Below are positions 10,477 through 19,811 of a stretch of DNA of 64,000 nucleotides, piece by piece (the first letter of the stretch is position 1; the number at the start of each line of letters is the position of its first letter). The stretch lies in NCBI GenBank assembly GCA_019694465.1, contig JAIBBV010000010.1, forward strand, positions 1 through 64,000. The letters run 5' to 3'. Under the pieces are notes generated by a model. That model made no database searches, was not told the origin of the DNA, and was given only the letters and a program-made list of their open reading frames with translations. Source of the stretch: Oligoflexia bacterium. GTDB lineage: Bacteria > Bdellovibrionota_C > UBA2361 > JAFLCA01. Made by a program: the position numbers and the translations under genes.

Positions 10477-11145
10477 ATGCTCTACTCGAAGCTAGGAAAA
10501 CCCTCTGCAAGCTCAGGAGCCGCGCTGCCTGAATTTGCAATCGTGATTACTCTCCTCATTACCCTCTTTATTCTCATTACCGAAGTCTCTAGACCATTTT
10601 GGAAGCTTGTAACTTGGCTAATGACGACCTATGCAGCGGCCTCCGCCGGAGCAACCAATACTCAAGTCTCTGGCCCAGGCGCAATGAGCAATATTGCCAA
10701 TATGTTTTACCAAGTAACTGGTACAAAAGAGGTACAGAGTGGTCAGTGGAATATGGCCACACCGGTGTACTACTCAGTGCCAGGTGGCTCGGGTCTTCCA
10801 CTGGTACGCGTAGATATTAACGCGCAAATGCAGCCGCTAATGAATACATCCTTTCAGATCCCAGCCTTAGGCATTTCAAACTATGTGGTGGCACCCTATC
10901 TAATGACAGGGCCCCAGCTGCAAAACCCCAACCAATTCAGTAATTCCCCCAACTCGCCGCCTCTAAATTGCCTGGGGCAAGTTGGGCCCCAACCACTGCT
11001 AGGCTGCGACGCAGATCTTCCGCCTGCGCAGAAAACACCATCACCAGTATTCCCGGTTGGAGAGGTAGACCCATCGGATGTCAATCGAGGTAGCCCCCCT
11101 ACTAATGGCTACGACGTAGCGCCCATGGACGTGGCAGGAGATTAG
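10477..11145 (+). CDS. TadE-like minor pseudopilin (module 2)
   Basis: The TadE-type signature SGAALPEFAIVITLL (Glu at +5 after Gly) lies near the N-terminus, followed by about 180 exported residues. The C-terminal part is Pro-rich and lacks the cysteine cluster of the module 1 counterpart. The frame opens at TTG 10456, but ATG 10477 has GCGAGG six bases upstream and is preferred. It heads the second three-gene module, although 313 nt separate it from the next gene. Confidence 0.72.
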   Translation: MLYSKLGKPSASSGAALPEFAIVITLLITLFILITEVSRPFWKLVTWLMTTYAAASAGATNTQVSGPGAMSNIANMFYQVTGTKEVQSGQWNMATPVYYSVPGGSGLPLVRVDINAQMQPLMNTSFQIPALGISNYVVAPYLMTGPQLQNPNQFSNSPNSPPLNCLGQVGPQPLLGCDADLPPAQKTPSPVFPVGEVDPSDVNRGSPPTNGYDVAPMDVAGD

Positions 11146-11458
11146 AAGCTATCCAAACTTAAGGCTGGCCTTGTATTGCGAGCCAAATTTTATCAGGCTT
11201 GGCAATCCAAGAGCGCATTCAAGGACTGATTTACGGCTGCGCTATAACAAGTCTCACAATCGGGTCATCAAAGAATGGCTAAAGTTGATAAATTTGAGAT
11301 GAAGAAACAGCCAAACCGTCCTGCCTTCACACTATTACCCAGCACGTGCTAATGTGTGCTCAGTTGGCACCGCTTGAAACCTGGTTTTTCCCCATTAAGA
11401 CAATCCCGGGAAATCGCTACCGACCATATTTTCGAAGCAAACTTCTGTATAGATTCTA
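11146..11458. other. gene-free gap inside module 2
   Basis: The 313 nt between the TadE-like gene and the stalk gene contain no credible frame. No strong terminator hairpin was seen. A TATAGAT sequence about 7 nt before the next ATG might be a -10 element, in which case the second stalk gene would have its own promoter. Confidence 0.45.
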
Positions 11459-13255
11459 ATGGTATCGTCTAAGAAAAGCTCAAACAGAGGTCAAACAACA
11501 CCTGAGCACTCAGGCGCTTCATATTTAGAAGCAGCAATTTCACTACCTGTTTTCTTGTTAGTTGTATTCGCTACCATTGACATTTGTCGCTATTCCTTCA
11601 CTTATGTGGTGCTTAATCATGCAGCTGCCACTGCAGCAACTCTTGCCGCTCGTTTGGATGTGGATACCGATACTACCCAGGCTGACTGTGATAGCAACGT
11701 AGGAGGAGTATCTGCCGATTGCACTAAGTATGTCGGGTACTTTGACGGTATTATAAAAAGAGCCCTGCAAACCGCCTCACTCGTAGCAAGTGACTCCAAT
11801 ACGCCAAGCGGCGCACAGCTTGTAAGTTTCGAACATTACGATGATACGCTCTACGACACTGGAACAACAACCAAGTCCTGGATTGCTGCCAGCACCAACG
11901 CAGCAATGTTAAACAGGGATATTGGATTCATGCGCCCAGGCGAAGCGATTTGTCGCGCTGGCGACTGCTCAACTAATGGGTTAATACAACACGCGACTAG
12001 ACCTTTGGGGTCGGCCTCTGGCCAAGGTTGGCCAAATTCACAAAATAAAGAAAGCTGGAGATCTGTACTTAAGCAGCACCCGCTTGAGATATACCTTGAG
12101 CTAAAGTTTAGCCCTGTCATGCCCTTTATCGGCCCGATTAACTCTCCCATTATCTCTTTGATGATGAAGAGCACTCAGGACTCAGGCGAACTAGTTCAAA
12201 GCACTCCGACTACAGCGCCTACTGCCACTTACACCCCGACTCGCACACCTACTCCACTGCCAAGCCCTACCACTACTGCGACGGCAACAATTACTCTTAC
12301 CCCCACAGTCACCTCGACACCAACTCAAACTGGAACAACAACACCAACAATTACCTCTACTCCGACAGTTACTAGCACCGCGACAAGCACCCCAACCATC
12401 TCGCCTACTCCCACTCAAACTGCCACAGCTACTCGTACTTTGACCCCGACAGCATCGCCAACCATGACCAGAACTCCAACAGTGACAGCCACTCCCACAA
12501 TTACGCAAACCGCAACGGTAACGCCCACCCCGACTACCACCACTACCGCTACTGCTACCAGCACAGCGACATCAACCCCAACTGTAACTCAAACTCCGAC
12601 CGTCACGAGTACTCCTACTGTGACCAACACACCAACGATTTCTCCTACGCCAACGGTAACATCCACTAGGACAACTACTCCCACAGCTTCGCCCACCCCA
12701 ACACCGACACCGACAAGAACTCCCACACAGACACCGACAGTAAGCCCAACGCCAACAATTACTAATACGGCAACAATTACTAGCACTCCCACAATTACAA
12801 ATACGGCCACTGTCACACCCACACGCACTGCTACTGCGACTAGCACTGCCACACGCACGCCAACGCTGACACCGACAATTACACAAACACCTACTCGAAC
12901 TCCGACTGTGACTGTTACAGCAACAGCTTCTGCTTCACCGACGACGACTACCACCGCCACACCGACCGTGACTCAGACCCCAACACGGACACCCACAGCA
13001 ACTGTAACAACCACGCCTAGCCCAACGATCACGGGGACACCAACGCCATCTCCAACAGCAACCCAGACACGCACGGCAACGCCAAGTCCAACGCCAACGG
13101 CTACACCGACTTCAACGCTTTGTGGACCGGGCGGATCTTGCGATGGTGCTACTGTTTGCCAGCCGGGCGGATTCTGTAGAGGCAACAGCGCAAACTGCAG
13201 CTTGTGCTATAATATTTGCGGCGTAGATTGCTCTCCTTGTTGTGGAGTGGGCTAG
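11459..13255 (+). CDS. TadE-anchored Thr/Pro-rich stalk protein with Cys-rich tail (module 2)
   Basis: This is a 598-residue paralogue of the protein at 6359-7891. It has a TadE prepilin helix ([16 protein letters not shown], Glu at +5), a globular region to about residue 247, a Thr/Pro stalk of about 305 residues, and a 45-residue Gly/Cys-rich tail with eleven cysteines. The stalk is longer than in module 1, and the tail cysteine pattern differs, containing GGSC, GGFC and CSLC-type spacing. The globular regions share features such as a conserved R-P-G-E segment (MRPGEAICR here, LRPGEKVRR in module 1) and a segment near HPL. It ends 6 nt before the vWA gene, so the two are almost certainly co-translated. 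Confidence 0.75.
   Translation: MVSSKKSSNRGQTTPEHSGASYLEAAISLPVFLLVVFATIDICRYSFTYVVLNHAAATAATLAARLDVDTDTTQADCDSNVGGVSADCTKYVGYFDGIIKRALQTASLVASDSNTPSGAQLVSFEHYDDTLYDTGTTTKSWIAASTNAAMLNRDIGFMRPGEAICRAGDCSTNGLIQHATRPLGSASGQGWPNSQNKESWRSVLKQHPLEIYLELKFSPVMPFIGPINSPIISLMMKSTQDSGELVQSTPTTAPTATYTPTRTPTPLPSPTTTATATITLTPTVTSTPTQTGTTTPTITSTPTVTSTATSTPTISPTPTQTATATRTLTPTASPTMTRTPTVTATPTITQTATVTPTPTTTTTATATSTATSTPTVTQTPTVTSTPTVTNTPTISPTPTVTSTRTTTPTASPTPTPTPTRTPTQTPTVSPTPTITNTATITSTPTITNTATVTPTRTATATSTATRTPTLTPTITQTPTRTPTVTVTATASASPTTTTTATPTVTQTPTRTPTATVTTTPSPTITGTPTPSPTATQTRTATPSPTPTATPTSTLCGPGGSCDGATVCQPGGFCRGNSANCSLCYNICGVDCSPCCGVG
12201..13119 (+). repeat. low-complexity Thr/Pro-coding repeat (stalk 2)
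   Basis: Imperfect short ACN/CCN-rich units run for about 920 nt and encode about residues 248-553 of the stalk protein. Synonymous third positions differ from unit to unit. The opposite strand contains long open frames, but these are only shadows of the repeat. Confidence 0.85.
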
Positions 13256-13261
13256 AGACTT

Positions 13262-15403
13262 ATGACCCAAAAGCAGGATAGTTCCTCTAAGGATAAAGAC
13301 CGCGGGCTCTACATGATCCTGGTCTCGTTCTTCATGGTCTCTCTAACTGGATTATGTGCGCTAATATTTGGACTAGCTGCCTTAGCTTTTGTCTCTTCTA
13401 GACTGTCTATAACTTCCGACATGGTAGCGATGGCGATTATGAGTCGCTACTTCACTACGCAGGGAACGTACTTTACCAAAGCAGCTGCGGCAGCCACGCG
13501 CGGAGAAGAGGTGCTGAGGGAGAATGGCTATATCCCATTTGTAGGCTCACAAATTATGGGGCTTGGGCTTGCCCCTACCCCCGGAGCCTCTGGCTCATTC
13601 GGCTTCCAAAACTGGTACCCAGAAATGCCTAATACTTTAGGCCAACAAAATGCAGCCTGTGGCAGCAACCCGAACAGCTACCCCTGCCTTAGGCCGTTAT
13701 TAAATCCTAACGCCAACAGTAACCCTAACGCTGTTCAAGTTAACCTGAAAACTCAAAACACAAATCCACTCATCGCGCCCTTTGCGCGAATCTTTGGCAG
13801 TGATCGTTTTCGGGTTCAATCCCAGTCATTCGCAGCCTCAATCCAACGCTGTGCAGCCATGCTGCTAGACGTATCATTTTCCACGATTGGAGAGACACAT
13901 CAGTATAACCCACTGTATTTGTGGACACTAAATAATCCTCCGCCGCCACATCCTACGATTGGAGCCAACTGGCAAGCACCGGTTCCACCAGCGATGTATG
14001 CTTACTTCCTTACTCCGGCCCTTCCAAGCATAACTCCACCTGCAGTCCCCGGCCCCAGCGCTTGCAGCGACTGGATGGCGGTACTCGGTAGTCCAGCAGG
14101 AATTTTCGCGCCCTACTTTTGCGCTCAGCCAAGGGAGCGACTTGGCGCACCTGTCCCAGCAACTGGCCCCTACCTTACACACTACATCGTAGATGACTAT
14201 CGAATAAGGAACACGGATTTAGGCCCGCTACTAATTGATACTCTATTTGATAGTTATAACACTTATTTTGGCCCACTGCCGCTGAGCCGCTTTTATCTTG
14301 CATTCAATGTGTCACTTCGCGCCGTGGACCAAATCAAGGCTACCTCTGATAAAGCAATGGTTTACGCCTTTACAGGACAACGCGTAGGAAGTGAGCCGGT
14401 GGTAACGCCTGGGCAGCCTCAACAACTTACAACTAACTTGCCATTCCTTATTCAATTGACCAACATGGCAAATATTGGCTGGCACGATGTTAATGGAAAT
14501 CAAGTAACCAACGAAGTCTCGCCCAACTTTGCCAGTCGCGGCTGGTTCCCGATAGCTTCCGGCGGTCCCGTAAATGGCCGCACAAACATAGCGCAAGCTC
14601 TTTATGATGCGATTGATGCTCTGTCGACCTGCCCCAAGAGCGCGAAGAAAGTAATTATTCTGGCATCTGATGGAATCCAAACTTGCGGCTTTAATCCCGC
14701 CTCACCTGACCCCAGCGTAGACTGCTTTGCTTCGTCAATGTATGAGAACTACAAGCAGGCCAAGCAGGTTATCTTAAATAACATCGTGCCGACTCTCTCT
14801 GCCTACAACATCGCAGTCACCACATTGCTCGACTCCGATCAGTCTCCAGCCATCGCCAACGTAACAGCTACGCCAGGAACCTACGTCGATCCTTCGAAGG
14901 CTGGCGAAATGGGCTTCTATGGGCTACCTCCTCCTGCCCCAACACCTGGTTGGAATAAAGGCATTGTAAAAATTGACCCTGATATAGTTCCGGCTGATGC
15001 GACCGCCTGGGCTGATCCAGCCTGCACACCAGCTCCATTACTTGGAATCAATTGCGCTGCCTATGTTACTCCCGGTGCTAACCCAAATGACACCAATCAC
15101 CTAGCGTTCCTAAATAGCGGCAGGCCTGGCTACGCGTTTAGAGACCCGGCGGGTTTATGGGCGCAGGTAGCTATTGATACTGGAGGGGTCGTCTGCAACC
15201 TGATGAATCCATGTGACCCATCCTGGTATGATAATTCAAAGTCACCACCTGAACTGTACCCGACGGCACGTGCTGGTCAGGGTGCCTTTCTAAATTGCAA
15301 CCCATACAATGAACCAAAGCATATTACCGCTATGAAATGTGCGCTCTCGGCCGTAGGGATCAACGCTGTGCATTTGATAGCGCCGTCTACACCTACGCCG
15401 TAG
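13262..15403 (+). CDS. TadG-like protein with vWA (MIDAS) signature (module 2)
   Basis: This 713-residue paralogue of 7973-10321 has one N-terminal membrane helix (about residues 18-45). DVSFS at residues 203-207 is the DxSxS metal motif. NGRTNIAQAL supplies the candidate MIDAS Thr, and LASDG, with Asp near residue 470, supplies the third site. Several stretches are conserved between the two paralogues, including FGxxNWYP/FGMWYPN near residue 125, LPFLIQLTNMAN and SRGWFPIAS. Start ATG 13262 lies 6 nt after the stalk gene stop. The function of the family is not certain; adhesion or assembly is inferred from the vWA fold. Confidence 0.78.
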   Translation: MTQKQDSSSKDKDRGLYMILVSFFMVSLTGLCALIFGLAALAFVSSRLSITSDMVAMAIMSRYFTTQGTYFTKAAAAATRGEEVLRENGYIPFVGSQIMGLGLAPTPGASGSFGFQNWYPEMPNTLGQQNAACGSNPNSYPCLRPLLNPNANSNPNAVQVNLKTQNTNPLIAPFARIFGSDRFRVQSQSFAASIQRCAAMLLDVSFSTIGETHQYNPLYLWTLNNPPPPHPTIGANWQAPVPPAMYAYFLTPALPSITPPAVPGPSACSDWMAVLGSPAGIFAPYFCAQPRERLGAPVPATGPYLTHYIVDDYRIRNTDLGPLLIDTLFDSYNTYFGPLPLSRFYLAFNVSLRAVDQIKATSDKAMVYAFTGQRVGSEPVVTPGQPQQLTTNLPFLIQLTNMANIGWHDVNGNQVTNEVSPNFASRGWFPIASGGPVNGRTNIAQALYDAIDALSTCPKSAKKVIILASDGIQTCGFNPASPDPSVDCFASSMYENYKQAKQVILNNIVPTLSAYNIAVTTLLDSDQSPAIANVTATPGTYVDPSKAGEMGFYGLPPPAPTPGWNKGIVKIDPDIVPADATAWADPACTPAPLLGINCAAYVTPGANPNDTNHLAFLNSGRPGYAFRDPAGLWAQVAIDTGGVVCNLMNPCDPSWYDNSKSPPELYPTARAGQGAFLNCNPYNEPKHITAMKCALSAVGINAVHLIAPSTPTP

Positions 15404-15748
15404 AGCCCTGCGTAGAGAGTGCCTCTGAAAATTAAATCTTAAATGCGCACCTAAATTGCCAGGTCCCGTAAAATTTGACAAGCAATACAATGCCAGCGCC
15501 CATTGGCTCAAAGGCGATCAGCCACATAGAGCGCAAGAATCTTATAACCGGCGATACGCTTAGGACTCTGTGGCTAACAACAAAAGTCTGCGCAGTTTCA
15601 CTAAGTTATTTTAAACCACAGAGAGAACAGAGTTCTCAGAGGTAAAGCATCCCACCAGCTCTGCGCCCTCTGAGGACTCTGTCGTTAATATGAAATGCCA
15701 GCAACCCAGATTCTGCCCTTAAGCAGCAAACCTGTTACTGGATCTAAA
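15404..15748. other. convergent intergenic region with palindromic repeat
   Basis: No gene is seen. The region separates the converging vWA gene and transketolase. It holds one copy of the CACAGAG palindromic repeat (15611-15688) and a half-site at about 15562-15590. No T-run terminator was found for either gene. Confidence 0.6.
15611..15688. repeat. CACAGAG-type palindromic repeat, copy C
   Basis: The arms 15628-15642 (CAGAGTTCTCAGAGG) and 15667-15681 pair over 15 bp with one mismatch and are separated by 24 nt. The spacer length equals that of the copies at 45132 and 51140. The outer parts AAACCACAGAG and CTCTGTCGTTAA are a decayed continuation of the arms. Confidence 0.75.
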
Positions 15749-17743
15749 TTACTTCCCTGTACTGAAGCGCAAGATCTTTTCAGCTACAGCATTTGGAGTG
15801 AAGCCGAACTTCTCTGCGATTAGTTCACCTGGGGCAGAGGCTCCATAGTGATCCAGTCCGATACATAGTCCATTCGCTCCCACCATGCGCTCCCAACCAA
15901 GGGTTATGCCGGCCTCAATCGAGACTTTTCTGGCACGCGCTGGAAGCACTTGCTCGCGATAGCTAGCGTCCTGTTCACGGAATAGCTCCATGCAAGGCAT
16001 TGAGACAACGCGCGCCGATACGCCCTTAGCCTTAAGTAGCTTAGCTGCATCACAGGCAAGCCCAACCTCAGAGCCGGTGGCAACAATTGCCAAATCAGAA
16101 CATTCTGCGCCAGCCACCACATAAGCACCGCGCATTATGGAGTCGGGATTGAAGCCAGACGGGCGCTCAAGCGGTGTCACATTCTGTCTGGTAAAGATAA
16201 GAGTGGCTGGTCGATCTTTACGCGACAGGGCGGCGTAGTAGCTCATCGCCACCTCCATTCCATCTGCCGGTCTATACACGTACATGTTAGGGATCGCACG
16301 CAATGACATGACATGCTCAATTGGCTCATGTGTCGGACCATCTTCACCAACCCAAAAACTATCATGCGTATATATAAAAAGAGACTGCAGATGCGAAATT
16401 GCAGCTACGCGCATCGGAGGACGCATATAGTCAGAGAACACTAGGAATGTGGCTGAGTACGGGAACCAACACTGTGAGTACGCCAGGCCATTAACAATCG
16501 AACCCATGGCATGCTCACGCACTCCAAACCTAAAGTTCTTGCCACTGAAGCTATTCTTCTGGATTTCAGGACTATCCTTAATTTGGGTCTTGGTGGAGGG
16601 TTCCAAATCTGCGGAGCCTCCCACAAAATACGGCACCTCCTTGGCAATAACTTGTATGGCCTTGCCAGACAGGTTGCGCGTTGCATCCTTTTTGCCGTCC
16701 GTGAACGCATTCAATAAATTCTGCTTGAGGCTAGCAGGGAGTGTTCGTGTCAACTGCAACTTTAGCCCTGAGGCCTTTGTTGGATCGCTCTTTTCCCAAG
16801 CTGAGAACTGCTCTTGCCACTTGCGGTAGGCAGCAACTTTAGTTTCCAGCAGGTTGGCACAAGCTTTTGAGACATCATCAGGGATAAAAAAGCTCTTATC
16901 CTCTGGCCAGCCAAGGTTACGCTTTGTAGCCTTAAGCTCCTCAGCCCCCAACGGCGCACCATGCACGTCGTGCGTGTTGGCCTTGTTTGGACTTCCAAAT
17001 CCAAGGGTTGTGCGACAGCAGATAATGCTAGGACGATCACTCTCTGCAGTTGCCTTCGTAAGGGCCTGCTGGACTGCCTGCATATCGTGGCCATCGACGC
17101 TCTGCACAAACCAACCATAGCTCTCAAAGCGCTTTGGCACAGATTCTGTGAAACAAATCTTGGTCTCTCCAGCGAGCGAGATATGATTATCGTCGTATAG
17201 ATAAACCAGGTTATTTAGCCCTAAGTGCCCTGCAAGCGAAGCGGCCTCAGCTGCCACGCCCTCCATTAGGTCACCGTCACTAACGAGGCCAAACACGCGG
17301 CTAGCAAAAAGCTCCTTTGAATAGCGCTCCGCAAGCATCTTAGCCGAAATGGCCATACCAACACCGTTGGCAAAACCTTGCCCGAGGGGACCAGTTGTAG
17401 TCTCAATACCCGGGGTCATGCCAAATTCAGGGTGTCCCGGCGTTTTGCTATCCCACTGCCGAAAGGATTGAAGCTGGCTCATCGGCAAGTCATAGCCAAA
17501 CAAATGCAAGAGCGAGTACCACAGCATACATCCGTGGCCTGCTGAGAGAATAAAGCGGTCGCGTCCTGCCCAGCTCGGATCGCGGGGATTAAAGCGTAAG
17601 AAATTTGCCCAAAGAACAGTCGCAAAATCAGCTGCTCCAAGCGGCAAGCCTGGGTGCCCCGAATTAGCCTTCTCAATAGCATCAACAGAAAGCATGCGAA
17701 CAGTTAAAGCTATGCGCTTAAGGGCGGCAAAATCAGTTGTCAT
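15749..17743 (-). CDS. tkt: transketolase
   Basis: This is a full-length 664-residue transketolase of the pentose phosphate pathway, transferring two-carbon units between ketose and aldose phosphates with thiamine diphosphate. Visible motifs include [47 protein letters not shown] for cofactor and Mg binding, [16 protein letters not shown] in the pyrimidine domain, and [15 protein letters not shown] with the conserved active-site His. The ATG at 17743 has AAGGAA about 7 nt upstream. It is monocistronic and cytoplasmic. Confidence 0.95.
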   Translation of the reverse strand: MTTDFAALKRIALTVRMLSVDAIEKANSGHPGLPLGAADFATVLWANFLRFNPRDPSWAGRDRFILSAGHGCMLWYSLLHLFGYDLPMSQLQSFRQWDSKTPGHPEFGMTPGIETTTGPLGQGFANGVGMAISAKMLAERYSKELFASRVFGLVSDGDLMEGVAAEAASLAGHLGLNNLVYLYDDNHISLAGETKICFTESVPKRFESYGWFVQSVDGHDMQAVQQALTKATAESDRPSIICCRTTLGFGSPNKANTHDVHGAPLGAEELKATKRNLGWPEDKSFFIPDDVSKACANLLETKVAAYRKWQEQFSAWEKSDPTKASGLKLQLTRTLPASLKQNLLNAFTDGKKDATRNLSGKAIQVIAKEVPYFVGGSADLEPSTKTQIKDSPEIQKNSFSGKNFRFGVREHAMGSIVNGLAYSQCWFPYSATFLVFSDYMRPPMRVAAISHLQSLFIYTHDSFWVGEDGPTHEPIEHVMSLRAIPNMYVYRPADGMEVAMSYYAALSRKDRPATLIFTRQNVTPLERPSGFNPDSIMRGAYVVAGAECSDLAIVATGSEVGLACDAAKLLKAKGVSARVVSMPCMELFREQDASYREQVLPARARKVSIEAGITLGWERMVGANGLCIGLDHYGASAPGELIAEKFGFTPNAVAEKILRFSTGK

Positions 17744-18674
17744 GTAAATTTCCTTGTAGTTACGAGAAAGCTGGTCCCTAGCCTGCGTATTACCCCTAGA
17801 TTTATCGGCATGTCCGGGGTCCAGTAAAGCACGAATAGGGGCCTTTTACCCAGAAAAAACCCTGTTATGACAGAAGCTTAGCCCAACTTATTGATGGCCG
17901 CCACCCGTATTGGTTCCAGTTCCGGTAACACGAGCCAGATCCGGCCCGCCTCAACTTTGGCATGCTTCTAGCATTAGCTACTGGTAACCCTTTAATTCAC
18001 CAACCCCAAAGTGGTGAAGATATAAATGCCTGACTCCTGGTTAAGTGGGCCCCCCACCCACTTAACCTTTTTTTTTGCTTGCGAGGTCAGGATATTCCAA
18101 CAAAGCCATTACCAACTAACATTACATACAGCTGCGCCCTCTTAGAACTCTGTGGTCAATAGCAAGAGTCAGAACCGTTGGCTACGTCCCCTCTCTTACG
18201 CCACAGTGCGGCTGCGTAGAAAAGCAAGCAAAAGCGAAGCTAATCACCTAAATGCCGCACTCAAACTTTGGCACAGAAGAATTTAAGCGAATAGACGCAT
18301 GGTTGCGACAAAAAGCGAATGTCTGATTTTGCCGTTATACTAGGAGCCTTTATTAGAAACGCTCTAAGAATGGGTTGTGTCGCATTGCCGAAATTGCCGC
18401 CAGATAACAGGCCTGCCGAAAACACACTCGACTTCCCTTTAGTATCACTATGCTACTAGTTGATCGTACCACCGATTTGGTTGACCCATTGCCTCACAAA
18501 TCCCCCGATGACTTTACAAGCGATATGCCTACAGCCTGTCAGGTAGAATCGCTAGCACTAGTTTCATGCACCACTATAGGGTCAGCTGTATCCTGGCATG
18601 CATTATGCACACCAAAAGATGCCAGACTTAAGTTGTTTAGCGATGGCGCAATTCTTAATAGAGGAATATCAGAC
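17744..18674. other. 930-nt gene-free region with orphan terminator
   Basis: No convincing coding sequence is present. A frame opens at 18450, but the gene there starts at ATG 18675. A strong plus-strand terminator lies at 18039-18076 with no plus-strand gene in front of it. A half-site of the CACAGAG repeat lies at about 18138-18156. I could not match the 17750-18038 stretch to RNase P, tmRNA, SRP or 6S RNA by eye. Confidence 0.55.
18039..18076 (+). terminator. strong intrinsic terminator without an upstream gene
   Basis: GGTTAAGTGGG pairs perfectly with CCCACTTAACC over 11 bp, with a 7-nt C-rich loop and a run of nine T directly after the stem. This is a textbook Rho-independent terminator on the plus strand. 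The nearest upstream gene (transketolase) runs the other way, so the transcript it ends is unknown. Confidence 0.88.
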
Positions 18675-19088
18675 ATGAGAAAACTACTGTCTACACTACT
18701 CATCTCCACATGTCTCGCTACGCCGACGCTATCATTTGCTGATTATTCAGAGGATCTCAGCTGCTTAAAGTGTTGCCATTACTTTATCACTTGGTATTGC
18801 ATTCCCGACACTCTAGGCAATCGCGTTGCGCTTGGCACTTGTGAGAAAGGAGATGCGGCTGGAGGCACTGGTAATCAGAATGCGCTGATGTGCTTGAAGA
18901 AATTGGCTGGACCAAATGTTGCGACTGAAGAGGGCCAGGAATGTAATGATATAATGCTGCAACTTTTCTCGTGTCAGCAAATCGCAGAGACTGATGCTAA
19001 AATCAAGGCCAAACAACTATCAACAGCTTTCCATGCGATATGTCGAGCCTACGTTGATTCGACTGAAGTAATTCCTTTATGCTCATGA
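18675..19088 (+). CDS. small exported Cys-rich protein
   Basis: Starting at ATG 18675 (AGAGGA about 10 nt upstream) the product has 137 residues. It has a clear signal peptide (MRKLLSTLLISTCLATPTLS, then FAD), with cleavage likely after Ala near residue 22. The mature part is about 115 residues with roughly ten cysteines, including a CLKCC cluster, implying disulfides in the periplasm or outside. The open frame reaches back to 18450, but that part shows no sign of being coding. No family is recognised. It shares the cysteine-rich character of the stalk tails upstream, but no clear similarity was seen. Confidence 0.6.
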   Translation: MRKLLSTLLISTCLATPTLSFADYSEDLSCLKCCHYFITWYCIPDTLGNRVALGTCEKGDAAGGTGNQNALMCLKKLAGPNVATEEGQECNDIMLQLFSCQQIAETDAKIKAKQLSTAFHAICRAYVDSTEVIPLCS

Positions 19089-19175
19089 GCTTGAGAAGGA
19101 AATTGCCGAATAGACCGCAGGTAGTTTCCTGCCTCTTAGCTACTAAACACAGAACGCACAGAGGAAATGCATATA

Positions 19176-19730
19176 CTAGGCACGCCACTTAATTGAGCAG
19201 CCAATAGGATGAACATAGTTAGGAGTGGCGGGTTTCCCCTCCAGAACCTGCGTAATCGCCTGCGCCAGGTGATGCTTGGTCACTTTGGTTGGGTCACGTG
19301 GGCTATCATTGATGGTGCCGTGATAAGCAAGCTTGGAGTGCGCGTCGAAAAGATAGAACTCAGGAGTGCAAGCAGCATCAAAGCTCCGCGCCACAGCCTG
19401 AGACTCATCATATAGATAGGGATATGGCAAATTCATCTCACGCGCCTTTACCTTCATGTTCTCAAAGCTATCGTCTGGATACTGCACTGCATCATTGGAA
19501 TTTATGGTCACGGCAACTAGGCCTTTAGAGGCGAACTCACGTACCAATTGAATCAATGCGAGCTCACTTCCCTTAACATACGGGCAGTGATTACACATAA
19601 AACCAACCAGCCCTGCGCGAGCACCTCCAAAAATAGAGCTTCCAATGCGCTTGCCATCAACGTTCAAAAGCTCAAAAGTTGGTATTGAGGCTCCGATTTT
19701 CATCACGGAACTAGCAGTTTCACGTTGCAT
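19176..19730 (-). CDS. thioredoxin-fold (AhpC/TSA-like) protein
   Basis: The product is about 184 residues with the motif GFMCNHCPYVKGSE, a CxxC redox site in the usual thioredoxin-fold position, and a second cysteine in the C-terminal GCSIKWRA. This pattern is typical of the widespread thioredoxin family protein group annotated under AhpC/TSA. Expected role: thiol redox chemistry or peroxide handling; the substrate is unknown. The frame extends to a TTG at 19757, but ATG 19730 has GAGGG about 9 nt upstream. No signal peptide is evident, so cytoplasmic action is likely. Confidence 0.82.
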   Translation of the reverse strand: MQRETASSVMKIGASIPTFELLNVDGKRIGSSIFGGARAGLVGFMCNHCPYVKGSELALIQLVREFASKGLVAVTINSNDAVQYPDDSFENMKVKAREMNLPYPYLYDESQAVARSFDAACTPEFYLFDAHSKLAYHGTINDSPRDPTKVTKHHLAQAITQVLEGKPATPNYVHPIGCSIKWRA

Positions 19731-19811
19731 AAATGTAGCCCTCGCCAATAGCAGCAATAAAATCCGGGATTTTGAATAATGACACCACCAGCGCAGTGAT
19801 TGTCATAAGAA

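Noticed and set aside
7111-13119. CRISPR-like array from the regular short repeats
   Set aside because: The repeats are in-frame coding units without unique spacers of constant length.
12191-13185. Minus-strand Cys/Gly/Ser and Val-rich frames opposite stalk 2
   Set aside because: Same reason: composition is a shadow of ACN/CCN codons on the other strand.
18450-18674. N-terminal extension of the small Cys-rich protein
   Set aside because: A good signal peptide and ribosome site begin at 18675; the upstream part has no protein-like pattern.
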